Source: CAZFGK01 sp964518635 (lineage in GTDB: Bacteria > Zixibacteria > MSB-5A5 > GN15 > FEB-12). From it: a stretch of 24,030 nucleotides of DNA. The position numbers and the translations under genes are program-made. The stretch spans positions 1 through 24,030 of the forward strand of contig CAZFGK010000029.1 of the NCBI GenBank assembly GCA_964518635.1. The letters run 5' to 3'. Positions 14,626-22,890 of this stretch are shown piece by piece (the stretch's first letter is position 1; every line of letters starts with the position of its first letter). The notes beneath the pieces are model-generated. The model saw only the letters and a program-made list of their open reading frames with translations. It was not told the origin of the DNA and did not search any database.

Positions 14626-16131
14626 ATGCGTACCCACTTACTTCGCACACTCCAATTCGTCGCGCTGGTTCTGATCTCCACTGCGACACTCTCCGCCCAG
14701 TCGATTCAGAAGATCGAACGTGAAGATGATGACGACGATGGCCGCTACGATCAACCTTATCAGGGGGGTGGCGGACGAATCGACCGCTATCTCGAAGGGG
14801 AAGTCTGGACTGATCAGGATGACGGCGACTATTACGAAGGGGATCCGATCACGATCTTCTTCCGCACCAATCGGGATGCCTATGTCGCGATCTACTCAGT
14901 CGATACTCGCGGACGAGTCAGTCTCCTCTTTCCGTCGGAACGGAACGAAGACAACTTCGTGAGTGGCGGATCGACGTATCGTCTCCCCGGTGTTCGTGAC
15001 AATTACAATCTTCGTGTCTCCGGTCCGGAAGGAAGGGAACACATCCAGTTGATTGCGTCACGTGAACGATTCCCGATTCCAAGCTGGCATCGGAACTCAG
15101 GTATTGTCTCTGACTGGGACAATACCGACGAGTTCATGGACGAGATCAATGACCAGCATTTTGTCCGCTATCCCGGTCAGCGCTTTGCCTATGATCGCGC
15201 CGTGGTCTTTGTGAACGAATGGGAAGAGTACTACTATCGCCCGATCTATCGTCCGGTCTATCGTGACTGGGATGTCTACGGGAATGTTTATATCGACTAC
15301 CCCTTCGGCGGTGCGGTCTATATCAACGGCATCTACTGGGGGTGTGCCCCCTTGTATGTCCCGCGTATCGCGATTGGCTGGCACACGATCACGGTCTATG
15401 ATCCGTATGGTCACTGCTGGGAATCTGACTTCCGAGTGCATCATTATCGCACGGTCGTGCTCGATCGACGCGTGGTTCGTCCGCAACCGGGAGTGCGTTC
15501 GAAGTACAAGGAAGTACAGATCGCCGGTTATGTCGATCCGCAGCGAGCTGGTTACAAAACCGTCAAGCAGCTCCCTTCTCAGTCGTCGACAAAATCGCGA
15601 GGGAACGGCTCTGACAATGGCTCGATCGGTTCGGCTGAATCTGCCAAGCGGAAGTACATGCGTGGAGACGGTGCGATCACCAAGACCGAACGTGGCTATG
15701 AAATCGCCAACAGCAGCTACTCCGATCCGTCCCCTGCCAAAGGGCGCAGCCGCTACGGCAGCGGTAGTACAGGTTCTACCAAGTCACGTGATGACCGCCC
15801 GGATTACAACACCGGTTCGACCACTGATGACGGTCGTGAATACAAAAAGGTCAAAGTCGGTGGAGGCAGCTCATCCGGTACAACAACAGGAAAGTCATCA
15901 GGAAACTCGAACGGTTCTTCAAACAATGGTGAAGAACGGAAACGAGTAAAGGTCACCCAGCCGGAAGGTCAGAGCTCCGGCTCAGATAAAGCCGAAAAAG
16001 GAAAGAGCTCCGGCGGCTCTGATGGTGGCAAAGTCAAATCGACCACCAAAGAGACCCCACCCCCAGCCCAAGGGGCCGGAAGTTCCGGTTCATCTGGCAG
16101 TGGAAGCGGAAAGACCAAGAAACCGCGTTAA
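14626..16131 (+). CDS. Exported DUF4384/PEGA-like protein with Ser/Gly/Lys-rich tail
   Basis: The product has 501 residues. A signal peptide (LQFVALVLISTATLSA) is cut near residue 24, then an Asp-rich patch (33-38) follows. DUF4384 spans about 57-150, with EGDPITIFFRTNRDAYVAIY and GRVSLLFPSE; this domain is found on bacterial surface or envelope-associated proteins and its role is not settled. A Tyr/Arg/Pro-rich stretch (202-215) leads to a PEGA-like beta-sandwich (about 218-282): GGAVYINGIYWGCAPLYVP and GWHTITVYDPYG. The last 190 residues are low-complexity Ser, Gly, Lys and Thr with repeated 'KKVKVGGG/KRVKVTQPEG'-like phrases, probably disordered. GAAAGGAGG (about 14609-14617) stands before the ATG. 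It is the second gene of the predicted sigma-54 operon, followed by a strong terminator. Confidence 0.86.
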   Translation: MRTHLLRTLQFVALVLISTATLSAQSIQKIEREDDDDDGRYDQPYQGGGGRIDRYLEGEVWTDQDDGDYYEGDPITIFFRTNRDAYVAIYSVDTRGRVSLLFPSERNEDNFVSGGSTYRLPGVRDNYNLRVSGPEGREHIQLIASRERFPIPSWHRNSGIVSDWDNTDEFMDEINDQHFVRYPGQRFAYDRAVVFVNEWEEYYYRPIYRPVYRDWDVYGNVYIDYPFGGAVYINGIYWGCAPLYVPRIAIGWHTITVYDPYGHCWESDFRVHHYRTVVLDRRVVRPQPGVRSKYKEVQIAGYVDPQRAGYKTVKQLPSQSSTKSRGNGSDNGSIGSAESAKRKYMRGDGAITKTERGYEIANSSYSDPSPAKGRSRYGSGSTGSTKSRDDRPDYNTGSTTDDGREYKKVKVGGGSSSGTTTGKSSGNSNGSSNNGEERKRVKVTQPEGQSSGSDKAEKGKSSGGSDGGKVKSTTKETPPPAQGAGSSGSSGSGSGKTKKPR

Positions 16132-16157
16132 CCTCCAATCCTCATGTTTTCTCCCCC

Positions 16158-16190
16158 GAACAGGCCCAGAAATGGGCCTGTTCTGCGTTT
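16158..16190 (+). terminator. Rho-independent terminator after the sigma-54 operon
   Basis: GAACAGGCCCA (16158-16168) pairs perfectly over 11 bases with TGGGCCTGTTC (16173-16183) around a GAAA tetraloop, followed by TGCGTTT. It separates the lipoprotein/DUF4384 operon from the hrcA operon. Confidence 0.93.
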
Positions 16191-16237
16191 GAAGTGCTAT
16201 TGCGATGCGAGAGAGATGCAACTGGAAACCTTTGGTC

Positions 16238-16267
16238 TTGACCTACGTTGTAGCAATCGGTTATACT
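16238..16267 (+). promoter_or_regulatory. Sigma-70-type promoter of the hrcA operon
   Basis: TTGACC (16238-16243) and TATACT (16262-16267) are separated by 18 bases, each five of six matches to consensus. Initiation would be near 16274, immediately before a perfect palindrome and about 60 bases before the hrcA start. Confidence 0.7.
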
Positions 16268-16279
16268 ATATGACACGCA

Positions 16280-16296
16280 TCTGCCATTATGGCAGA
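16280..16296. promoter_or_regulatory. Perfect 7-3-7 palindrome, candidate operator of hrcA operon
   Basis: TCTGCCA-TTA-TGGCAGA lies about 6-22 bases after the predicted start of transcription, where a repressor would block RNA polymerase. It is not the HrcA target CIRCE (TTAGCACTC-N9-GAGTGCTAA), nor HspR's HAIR, nor a CtsR box. In RNA it would form a 7-bp hairpin in the leader. Confidence 0.55.
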
Positions 16297-16333
16297 CGTA
16301 TTAAAGTAACGAAAAAGAAGGACGATTATCCCG

Positions 16334-17392
16334 GTGGGTTTCGAACAGTTAAGTGACCGCGAAAAGCAGGTGCTCATGAATCTGATTCAGCACTATATCA
16401 GCTCGGCTGACCCAGTGGGATCGCGTGCGATTGCGCACCGATTTCAAATGGGGCTCTCGGCGGCGACCATTCGAAACACGTTGCAGGATCTCGAAGAGCT
16501 TGGGCTGATCGAATCGCCGCATACTTCAGCCGGGCGAATACCGACAGATCGCGGTTATCGTGTCTATATCGATCATCTTTTCAAGCCAGAGCCGCTGAAT
16601 GATCAGGAGAAACAGTTCATCCGAAGCTCTCTTCTGAAAGAAGGGCGTGGACTTTCGGATGTACTCGTGCAGACAGCGCGAGTGCTCAGTGATATTACGC
16701 ATCAGCTTGGAGTGACCATCGCGCCGAAATTTGAAGAGGGTGTGCTCAAGCAGCTTCGCCTCATCCCGATTGCGGATGGAAGAATCATGGTGGTCGTGAT
16801 CGTTGGCTCTGGTGTGGCAAGGTCAATTGTAATAGAAGTAGAGGCGATCATTCGGGATACAGAACTTCTCGAGTTTGAGTCGTTACTCAATGAACGACTT
16901 GCCGGACTTTCTCTTCGTGATATTCGCCAGACGATTACTGATCGACTACAGACTATCAGCAGCAATGGTCGCCTTCTCAAGCTGGTGATAGACTCGAAAG
17001 ATAAACTCTGGCAGGAATCATGGATTGATTCTCTGCATTATGCCGGTGCCGATCAGTTGGTCCGTTCTCCTGAGTTTGCCGACCGTGAGCGGTTGTCACA
17101 ATTAATGCGTGTACTCGGTGACAGTTCTCAGCTTGCAGAGTTTCTCCGCCACGCCACTGACGAGGGGCTTGTGATTACCATAGGGAAAGAGAACACGGTC
17201 CAGGAGATTATAAACTGCTCACTGGTTACTTCGACCTACCGAGTTGGTGGCATCACTGGAACCATTGGAATCATCGGACCAACACGAATGCCTTACACAA
17301 AACTGGTTTCAATTGTCGAATACACCGCCAAGTCGATTACCGATGTTCTCTCCGGACTTGAAGGGCGTGAGAGTACGCCACGTGTGTCCTGA
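16334..17392 (+). CDS. hrcA: Heat-inducible transcription repressor HrcA
   Basis: HrcA is the repressor that normally binds CIRCE and silences chaperone operons until heat stress. Length is 352 residues, close to the family norm. The N-terminal winged helix shows LSDREKQVLMNLIQHYI, SADPVGSRAIA (24-34), and LSAATIRNTLQDLEELGLIE with the wing SPHTSAGRIPTDRGYRVY, all highly conserved. The C-terminal GAF-like domain has 'IGPTRMPYTKLVSIVEYTA' close to the end. It starts with GTG at 16334, preceded by AAGGA about 11 bases upstream, and the conserved sequence begins at once, so no earlier start is needed. It shares one base with the grpE start (TGATG), which implies coupled translation. No CIRCE is seen before it, so its own target here may differ. 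Confidence 0.96.
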   Translation: MGFEQLSDREKQVLMNLIQHYISSADPVGSRAIAHRFQMGLSAATIRNTLQDLEELGLIESPHTSAGRIPTDRGYRVYIDHLFKPEPLNDQEKQFIRSSLLKEGRGLSDVLVQTARVLSDITHQLGVTIAPKFEEGVLKQLRLIPIADGRIMVVVIVGSGVARSIVIEVEAIIRDTELLEFESLLNERLAGLSLRDIRQTITDRLQTISSNGRLLKLVIDSKDKLWQESWIDSLHYAGADQLVRSPEFADRERLSQLMRVLGDSSQLAEFLRHATDEGLVITIGKENTVQEIINCSLVTSTYRVGGITGTIGIIGPTRMPYTKLVSIVEYTAKSITDVLSGLEGRESTPRVS

Positions 17393-18099
17393 TGGTCTGG
17401 GACTGGATACAGAAGATGACAAAGAAAGAAGATGAAGCAGGGAATAAGCAGATGAATGAACTTGAGAAGGAAGAGACCATCGGATCAATCCCCGCATCTG
17501 GTGCAGAGCCTGGAGAAGCTGGTCGTTCGATTCCAGTTACTGATCAGGAAGCGATCGAACGGGGAGAATCCTTTTCTGATGCACTCGATCAGGAAGGACT
17601 GACAAGTGTTGCGATCGAGGAGACTCTCGACCCGAAAACTCTTCAGAAGAGAATCGCTGATCTGGAAGAACGTCTCGTACGCAGTCTTGCTGATTACGAC
17701 AATCTAAGAAAGCGTTCCGCACGTCAGATGGAAGAGCTGACCAAGCAGGCAACGGACGGACTCATTCTGGAACTGCTTGAAGTGCTCGATAATGTCGTAC
17801 GAGCAGAGCATGCGATTCCTGCAAGTGGCGGTGGCTCGACCGATGTCGATGCCCTGCAAAAAGGGATTGCCCTGATTCATCAGCAGTTGTCGGCTATACT
17901 GACCAGACGTCAGATCGATTCATTCCCGTCAGTCGATCAGCCATTTGATGCAAAACTGCATGAAGCACTGATGCGGATGCCTGATCCGAATCGGGCTGAA
18001 GGGCTGATTGTGATGGAGATTCAGCGTGGGTATAAACAGGGGGATCGGATCATTCGGCATGCCAAAGTCGGCGTGAGTAGTGGTTCAGCGAGCGCATAA
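17392..18099 (+). CDS. grpE: Nucleotide-exchange factor GrpE
   Basis: GrpE releases ADP from DnaK and so drives the chaperone cycle. The product has 235 residues, longer than many because of an acidic disordered N-terminus (about 1-75) before the coiled coil. The coiled coil and dimer helix carry LQKRIADLEERLVRSLADYDNLRKR (about 83-107) and LILELLEVLDNVVRAE. The C-terminal beta wing shows FDAKLHEALMRMP and 'ERGYK'-like QRGYKQGDRIIRHAKV. The ATG at 17392 overlaps the hrcA stop; an ATG at 17416 is in frame, and neither has a clear Shine-Dalgarno sequence. Translational coupling favours 17392. Confidence 0.95.
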   Translation: MVWDWIQKMTKKEDEAGNKQMNELEKEETIGSIPASGAEPGEAGRSIPVTDQEAIERGESFSDALDQEGLTSVAIEETLDPKTLQKRIADLEERLVRSLADYDNLRKRSARQMEELTKQATDGLILELLEVLDNVVRAEHAIPASGGGSTDVDALQKGIALIHQQLSAILTRRQIDSFPSVDQPFDAKLHEALMRMPDPNRAEGLIVMEIQRGYKQGDRIIRHAKVGVSSGSASA

Positions 18100-18131
18100 C
18101 GAAGTAAACAACAAACGAAGGAGCAGATATC

Positions 18132-20060
18132 ATGGGTAAAATCATCGGCATCGATCTGGGAACGACCAATTCCTGTGTGGCAGTGCTTGAAGGGAAAGAT
18201 CCGGTCGTCATTCCAAATCTTGAAGGGGCACGCACGACACCGTCGATTGTCGCTTTCAGCAAAGATGGAGAACGACTGGTCGGCGCAGCAGCAAAACGTC
18301 AGGCAGTCACCAATCCGGAGAACACTGTCTTCTCAGTCAAACGCTTCATGGGTCGCCGAACAGATGAAGTGAGCAGTGAGCAGAAACTTGTACCGTACAA
18401 AGTAGTCAGCGGTGACGGCGGCAGTGCAAATGTCGAAATCAGCGGTGAAAAATTTGCACCTGCGCAGATTTCTGGAATGATTCTTGGCTATCTCAAGAAA
18501 TCAGCAGAATCATTTTTGGGACAACCGGTCACGCAAGCGGTGATTACCGTTCCGGCCTATTTCAACGATTCGCAGCGTCAGGCAACCAAGGATGCCGGTA
18601 AGATTGCCGGACTGGAAGTGCTTCGTATTATCAACGAACCGACTGCGGCATCTCTTGCCTACGGTTTGCAGAAAAAGAAAAACGAAAAGATCGCGGTCTA
18701 TGATCTCGGCGGCGGGACATTTGATATTTCGATTCTTGAACTCGGTGATGGAGTCTTTGAGGTGCGCTCCACGAATGGGGACACTCATCTTGGCGGCGAT
18801 GACTTCGATCAGAAAATTATCGACTGGCTCGCGGACGAATTCAAGAAGCAGAACGGGATCGATCTGCGCAAAGACAGGATGGCTCTCCAGCGTCTGAAGG
18901 AAGCAGCGGAGAAGGCAAAGATCGAACTGTCGACCACCATGCAGACCAATGTGAATCTTCCCTTTGTTACAGCCGATGCCTCCGGTCCGAAGCATCTTGA
19001 TCTGACTCTCACTCGTGCAAAATACGAAGGACTGGTCGAAGATCTGATCGCTCGTACGATTGAACCATGTAAGTCCGCAATGTCGGATGCCAAGCTCTCG
19101 ATGAGTGATATCGACGAAGTCGTTCTAGTCGGCGGAATGACTCGCATGCCGAAGATTATCGAGACCGTTCGTAGTTTCTTCGGCAAGGAACCACACAAGG
19201 GTGTGAATCCTGATGAAGTCGTCGCCATTGGTGCCGCAATTCAGGGTGGAGTTCTTGCTGGTGACATGCAGGATATTGTCCTTCTCGATGTAACCCCGTT
19301 GTCACTTGGAATCGAAACTCTTGGTGGCGTGATGACCAAGCTGATCGACCGGAATACAACAATCCCGACGAAGAAATCACAGGTCTTCTCAACCGCCTCT
19401 GACAATCAACCGGCAGTTTCGATTCATGTCCTGCAGGGGGAACGGAAGATGGCGATAGACAATCGGACTCTCGGGAAATTCGATCTCGTTGGAATTCCGG
19501 CGGCTCCGCGTGGGATACCACAGATTGAAGTTTCGTTCAATATCGACGCCAATGGGATTGTCCATGTTGGCGCTAAGGATGTCGCGACTGGCAAAGAGCA
19601 GTCGATCAAGATTGAAGCGACCTCTGGAATGTCTGAATCTGAAATCGAGCGGATGGTGAAAGATTCTGAGCGACACGCCGAGGAGGATCGGAAACGCGGA
19701 GAACTGATTCACGCGCGAAATGAATCTGATCAGCTCATCTATCAGACCGAAAAGACACTCAGCGAAAGTGGTGACAAGATCTCGGATGACGAGAAAGGGA
19801 AGATCACTGCCGCTATTGAAGCACTCCGTAGTGCCATCGCCGTTGAATCAGTTGAAGCAATCAATAGTGCGAAAGAAGCACTGGTCACTGCCTCACACAA
19901 GATGGCAGAAGAGCTCTACAAACAGAGTGCAGCCGCCGGACAAGCAAGCGGCTCAGCTGACGGGCCAGCGTCAGGCCCAACTAACGCTGGAGCGACAGCC
20001 GGCCCTGGTGCTGGCGCGGTCGATGCAGATTTCGAAGTCGTGGATGACAACAAGAAGTAA
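18132..20060 (+). CDS. dnaK: Chaperone DnaK (Hsp70)
   Basis: This ATP-driven Hsp70 of 642 residues, a normal length, holds unfolded proteins with DnaJ and GrpE. The nucleotide-binding domain has GIDLGTTNSCVAV (6-18), VPAYFNDSQRQATKDAG (near 140), INEPTAASLAYG, DLGGGTFDISIL and VLVGGMTRMP. The substrate domain starts near 390 with LLDVTPLSLGIETLGGV. The lid is followed by a Gly/Ala/Ser/Pro-rich linker and the usual acidic tail DADFEVVDDNKK. AAGGAG (18118-18123) stands eight bases before the ATG. The stop codon overlaps the dnaJ start by one base. Confidence 0.98.
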   Translation: MGKIIGIDLGTTNSCVAVLEGKDPVVIPNLEGARTTPSIVAFSKDGERLVGAAAKRQAVTNPENTVFSVKRFMGRRTDEVSSEQKLVPYKVVSGDGGSANVEISGEKFAPAQISGMILGYLKKSAESFLGQPVTQAVITVPAYFNDSQRQATKDAGKIAGLEVLRIINEPTAASLAYGLQKKKNEKIAVYDLGGGTFDISILELGDGVFEVRSTNGDTHLGGDDFDQKIIDWLADEFKKQNGIDLRKDRMALQRLKEAAEKAKIELSTTMQTNVNLPFVTADASGPKHLDLTLTRAKYEGLVEDLIARTIEPCKSAMSDAKLSMSDIDEVVLVGGMTRMPKIIETVRSFFGKEPHKGVNPDEVVAIGAAIQGGVLAGDMQDIVLLDVTPLSLGIETLGGVMTKLIDRNTTIPTKKSQVFSTASDNQPAVSIHVLQGERKMAIDNRTLGKFDLVGIPAAPRGIPQIEVSFNIDANGIVHVGAKDVATGKEQSIKIEATSGMSESEIERMVKDSERHAEEDRKRGELIHARNESDQLIYQTEKTLSESGDKISDDEKGKITAAIEALRSAIAVESVEAINSAKEALVTASHKMAEELYKQSAAAGQASGSADGPASGPTNAGATAGPGAGAVDADFEVVDDNKK

Positions 20061-21220
20061 TGTCGAAAAGAGATTTTTACGACATACTTGGAGTTCCGCG
20101 CACGTCGGATGAAGCGGCGATAAAAAGCGCATACCGAAAACTCGCCATGCAGTATCACCCGGATAGAAATCCGGGTGATAAGGCTGCCGAAGAGAAATTC
20201 AAAGAGGCGACCGAGGCGTATGAAGTCCTCAAGGATGCTGACAAGCGTCGCACCTATGATCAATATGGTCACGCCGCCTTCAGCCAGGGGGCTGGCGGAC
20301 AGGGGGGCTTCGGTGGTGCCGGCTATCATCATTTCGACATGGGGGATGCGCTTCGTGCCTTCATGCGTGACTTCGGCGGCGGCGGTGGTGGATCGATCTT
20401 CGAAGATTTCTTTGGTGGTGGAGGACGATCGAATCGTGGTGAAGACCTTCGCCTGCAGATTCGCCTGACGCTCGAAGAGATCGCCAACGGCGTGGAAAAG
20501 AAAGTCAAAGTGAATCGTCAGCTTCGCTGTGAAACCTGTGACGGAAGCGGCGTCGCTGCCGGATCATCACGGCGTACCTGTACAACCTGCAAAGGGCATG
20601 GTCAGGTTCGCTCTGTGACGAAGACATTTCTCGGAACGATTCAGCAGGTTACCACCTGCCACACCTGCCGTGGAACGGGAGAAGTCATCGCTGATCCATG
20701 CAAGACGTGCAGCGGGGAAGGTCGTCACGCCGGTTCATCGACGGTCACACTCAAAATTCCTGCCGGTGTTGCAACCGGAAACTATATGTCGGTCGAAGGA
20801 ATGGGGAATGCCGCTCGTCACAATGGTGCGACCGGTGATCTTGTGGCAGTGTTCGAAGAACTCGAACATGATAAATTCACGCGCGAAGGGGAACATATCA
20901 TCTACGAAACCGCGATCCCGTTTCCGATGGCGGCATTGGGGGGAGAAGTGAATGTTCCGACACTGGACGGAAACATGACGTTGAAAATTCCATCCGGCAC
21001 TCAGTCAGGGAAATTTCTCAAGTTGAAGGGGAAGGGGATCCCTCGTTTGCATCACAGCGGTCGAGGGGATCAACTCGTGCGTGTGGTGGTCTGGGTACCG
21101 ACTTCGCTTACATCAAGTGAGAGAAAGTCATTGGAAACATTGCTTCACTCTGAGAATTTCAAGACAACACAACGGGACAAGTCTTTTTTCTCCAAGCTTC
21201 GTGAGACACTTGGCGTATGA
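20060..21220 (+). CDS. dnaJ: Co-chaperone DnaJ (Hsp40)
   Basis: DnaJ delivers unfolded proteins to DnaK and stimulates its ATPase. This is a full type I protein of 386 residues. The J domain (3-70) has the essential HPD at 33-35 (QYHPDRNPGDKAAEEKF). A Gly/Phe-rich region follows (about 76-124). The zinc domain has four CxxCxGxG motifs: CETCDGSG (157), CTTCKGHG (174), CHTCRGTG (200) and CKTCSGEG (214). C-terminal substrate-binding sandwiches close the protein. The ATG shares its first A with the dnaK stop (TAATG), and the stop overlaps the prmA start (ATGA). That places it in the middle of a translationally coupled chain. Confidence 0.98.
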   Translation: MSKRDFYDILGVPRTSDEAAIKSAYRKLAMQYHPDRNPGDKAAEEKFKEATEAYEVLKDADKRRTYDQYGHAAFSQGAGGQGGFGGAGYHHFDMGDALRAFMRDFGGGGGGSIFEDFFGGGGRSNRGEDLRLQIRLTLEEIANGVEKKVKVNRQLRCETCDGSGVAAGSSRRTCTTCKGHGQVRSVTKTFLGTIQQVTTCHTCRGTGEVIADPCKTCSGEGRHAGSSTVTLKIPAGVATGNYMSVEGMGNAARHNGATGDLVAVFEELEHDKFTREGEHIIYETAIPFPMAALGGEVNVPTLDGNMTLKIPSGTQSGKFLKLKGKGIPRLHHSGRGDQLVRVVVWVPTSLTSSERKSLETLLHSENFKTTQRDKSFFSKLRETLGV

Positions 21221-22107
21221 ACATGCAATCAACGCAGAGAAATGAACAGGCGAACGGATTCATCGAAGCCAAAATCGAAATTCCGGCAGAGCATGTGGAC
21301 GCGGTCTCAAATTTCATCATCGAGCAGATCGCCAACGGGATTGTCATGGATGAAGAAGAGGATCAGGAGCTCACCGGCCTGACATTCTATGTCCCGTGGA
21401 CAAAAGCGGCTCAGTATCGAGCAATACTGGAGACTTATCTTGCAGATGTGCTTGGTACCACGCCGTCCATTCGTGAAAAGCGTGTTGATGATGTTGCCTG
21501 GATTGATGAATACAAAGCGTCGATCAAACCATTAGTAATCGAACCGGATATTGTCATCAGACCGACCTGGGCGGCCTCACCGATAGTAACACCGTATGAT
21601 ATCGTGATTGAACCGAAGATGGCGTTCGGGACGGGAAGTCATGAGACCACTCGCGGCTGCCTGATTTCGATCCGGCAGATTTTTCAATCGGGCTGGCGGA
21701 TGCTTGATGTCGGCACCGGGTCCGGCATACTCGCGATACTCGGTGCGAAGATGGGTGCGAGTTATCTGAAAGCAGTCGATTATGACATCGTCGCGGTTGA
21801 GAACTGCAAAGAGAATTTTCCATTGAACGGCGTGACTAATCCAAGTGACATTCTTCACGGATCAATAGAGACTGCCGCCTCGGATACTCCCTACGACATG
21901 GTCTGCGCTAATATCATTCGTAGTGCGATTTTGCCGATGTTGCCGCAGTTGATCACTGCCACAAAGAAGCGTGGTTGGTTGCTGTTATCTGGACTTCTTG
22001 CAAGTGATGAGACCGTCATTTCAGCGGCACTTCATTCAGAAAAACAGACAGAGTTTACCATTCACCGTGAAGGGGAATGGTTGACTTACCGTGTTCAGAT
22101 TCGGTAG
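21217..22107 (+). CDS. prmA: Ribosomal protein L11 methyltransferase
   Basis: PrmA methylates ribosomal protein L11 using S-adenosylmethionine. The product has 296 residues, the usual size. After an N-terminal substrate domain (about 14-115) comes the signature IEPKMAFGTGSHETT (131-145). The Rossmann motif LDVGTGSGILAI (163-174), the acidic AVDYD (186-190) and the ANI of the catalytic loop (231-233) follow. The start ATGA overlaps the dnaJ stop by four bases. prmA directly after dnaJ, followed by an rRNA methyltransferase, is a known bacterial gene order. Confidence 0.95.
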   Translation: MNMQSTQRNEQANGFIEAKIEIPAEHVDAVSNFIIEQIANGIVMDEEEDQELTGLTFYVPWTKAAQYRAILETYLADVLGTTPSIREKRVDDVAWIDEYKASIKPLVIEPDIVIRPTWAASPIVTPYDIVIEPKMAFGTGSHETTRGCLISIRQIFQSGWRMLDVGTGSGILAILGAKMGASYLKAVDYDIVAVENCKENFPLNGVTNPSDILHGSIETAASDTPYDMVCANIIRSAILPMLPQLITATKKRGWLLLSGLLASDETVISAALHSEKQTEFTIHREGEWLTYRVQIR

Positions 22108-22115
22108 TATCAGGC

Positions 22116-22871
22116 ATGGCTCAGTCTCCGTACGCACCGGTTTTTTACGAGCCGTCACTTAGTGATTCGGCGCAGTTACTTCAACTTTCTCAATCAGAAT
22201 CGCAGCATGCCCTGCAGGTGCTGCGCGTGAAGTCGGGTGATCCCTGCATAGTGGTAAATGGAAATGGACTTGGTCGTCACGCAGAGGTCGAATCTGTCGC
22301 AGATCGATCTCTTTCGCTTCGACTGAGTGAATCGGTCCATCGTCTTGGTGAACCAAAGACTGAGATTATTCTCGGGCTTGGGCTTGCGACGAATGACCGA
22401 TTTGACGAAGCAATCGCTGCTGGAATCGAAGCTGGAGTTTCACGATTCGTCCCGCTGATTTGCGAGAAGTGTCGATTCAGTCCGTCAGATGAGAAGAGTG
22501 CAAAACGGATGGAGCGTTGGAATCGAATCGCAATTGCCGCAATGAAGCAGTCACGCCGCAGTTGTCTGACATCATTCGATGAACCGGTAGCATTCGAGAG
22601 TTGGGTAAAGAGTCTTTCCGGATCGTGCGTAGCATTTTCTCCGGAAGGAAAAGAAACTCTTTCCACACTTTCTGGCGAAGACAAGTTTCCGGAGAAAGTC
22701 AGTATCCTGATCGGGCCGGTGGCTGGGTTCTCTGAGCGGGAGGTTGCTCTCCTTGAAACGACGGGGGTGCCGATTGTTACGCTGGGCGAGCGAATCCTCC
22801 GATTTGAGACCGCCGTCCCCGTGGCGACCGCCCTCGTTTTGGCTGCTTTTGGAGAGTATTCTAGGGGATAA
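22116..22871 (+). CDS. rsmE: 16S rRNA (uracil-1498-N3) methyltransferase family protein (divergent)
   Basis: RsmE-family SPOUT methyltransferases methylate U1498 of 16S rRNA. The product has 251 residues. It shows HALQVLRV (31-38), IIAAxx-type SPOUT core 'IAAGIEAGVSRFVPLICEKCRF', the helix RWNRIAIAAMKQSRR (134-148) and the knot motif LGERILRFETAVPVA (223-237). The cofactor loop reads ILIGPVAGFSEREV (197-210), where the family usually has GPEGGFS; the first G-P pair and GFS are kept but two central residues differ. The usual lysine in 'K-x-D/E-R' before the knot is also absent (LATNDRFDEAI). The start is placed at 22116, nine bases after the prmA stop; the frame extends upstream inside prmA, but that adds nothing conserved. 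Confidence 0.85.
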   Translation: MAQSPYAPVFYEPSLSDSAQLLQLSQSESQHALQVLRVKSGDPCIVVNGNGLGRHAEVESVADRSLSLRLSESVHRLGEPKTEIILGLGLATNDRFDEAIAAGIEAGVSRFVPLICEKCRFSPSDEKSAKRMERWNRIAIAAMKQSRRSCLTSFDEPVAFESWVKSLSGSCVAFSPEGKETLSTLSGEDKFPEKVSILIGPVAGFSEREVALLETTGVPIVTLGERILRFETAVPVATALVLAAFGEYSRG

Positions 22872-22890
22872 AATTGCCGATAATTCAAAG

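Noticed and set aside
15263..15949. 228-aa open frame inside the DUF4384/PEGA gene
   Set aside because: It is a +2 shadow of a low-complexity coding region, rich in Arg/Ser/Met/Thr, with no domain. The main frame has a signal peptide and recognisable domains.
16238..16334. CIRCE element before hrcA
   Set aside because: No TTAGCACTC or GAGTGCTAA half-site is present. The only palindrome has 7-base arms and a 3-base spacer with a different sequence.
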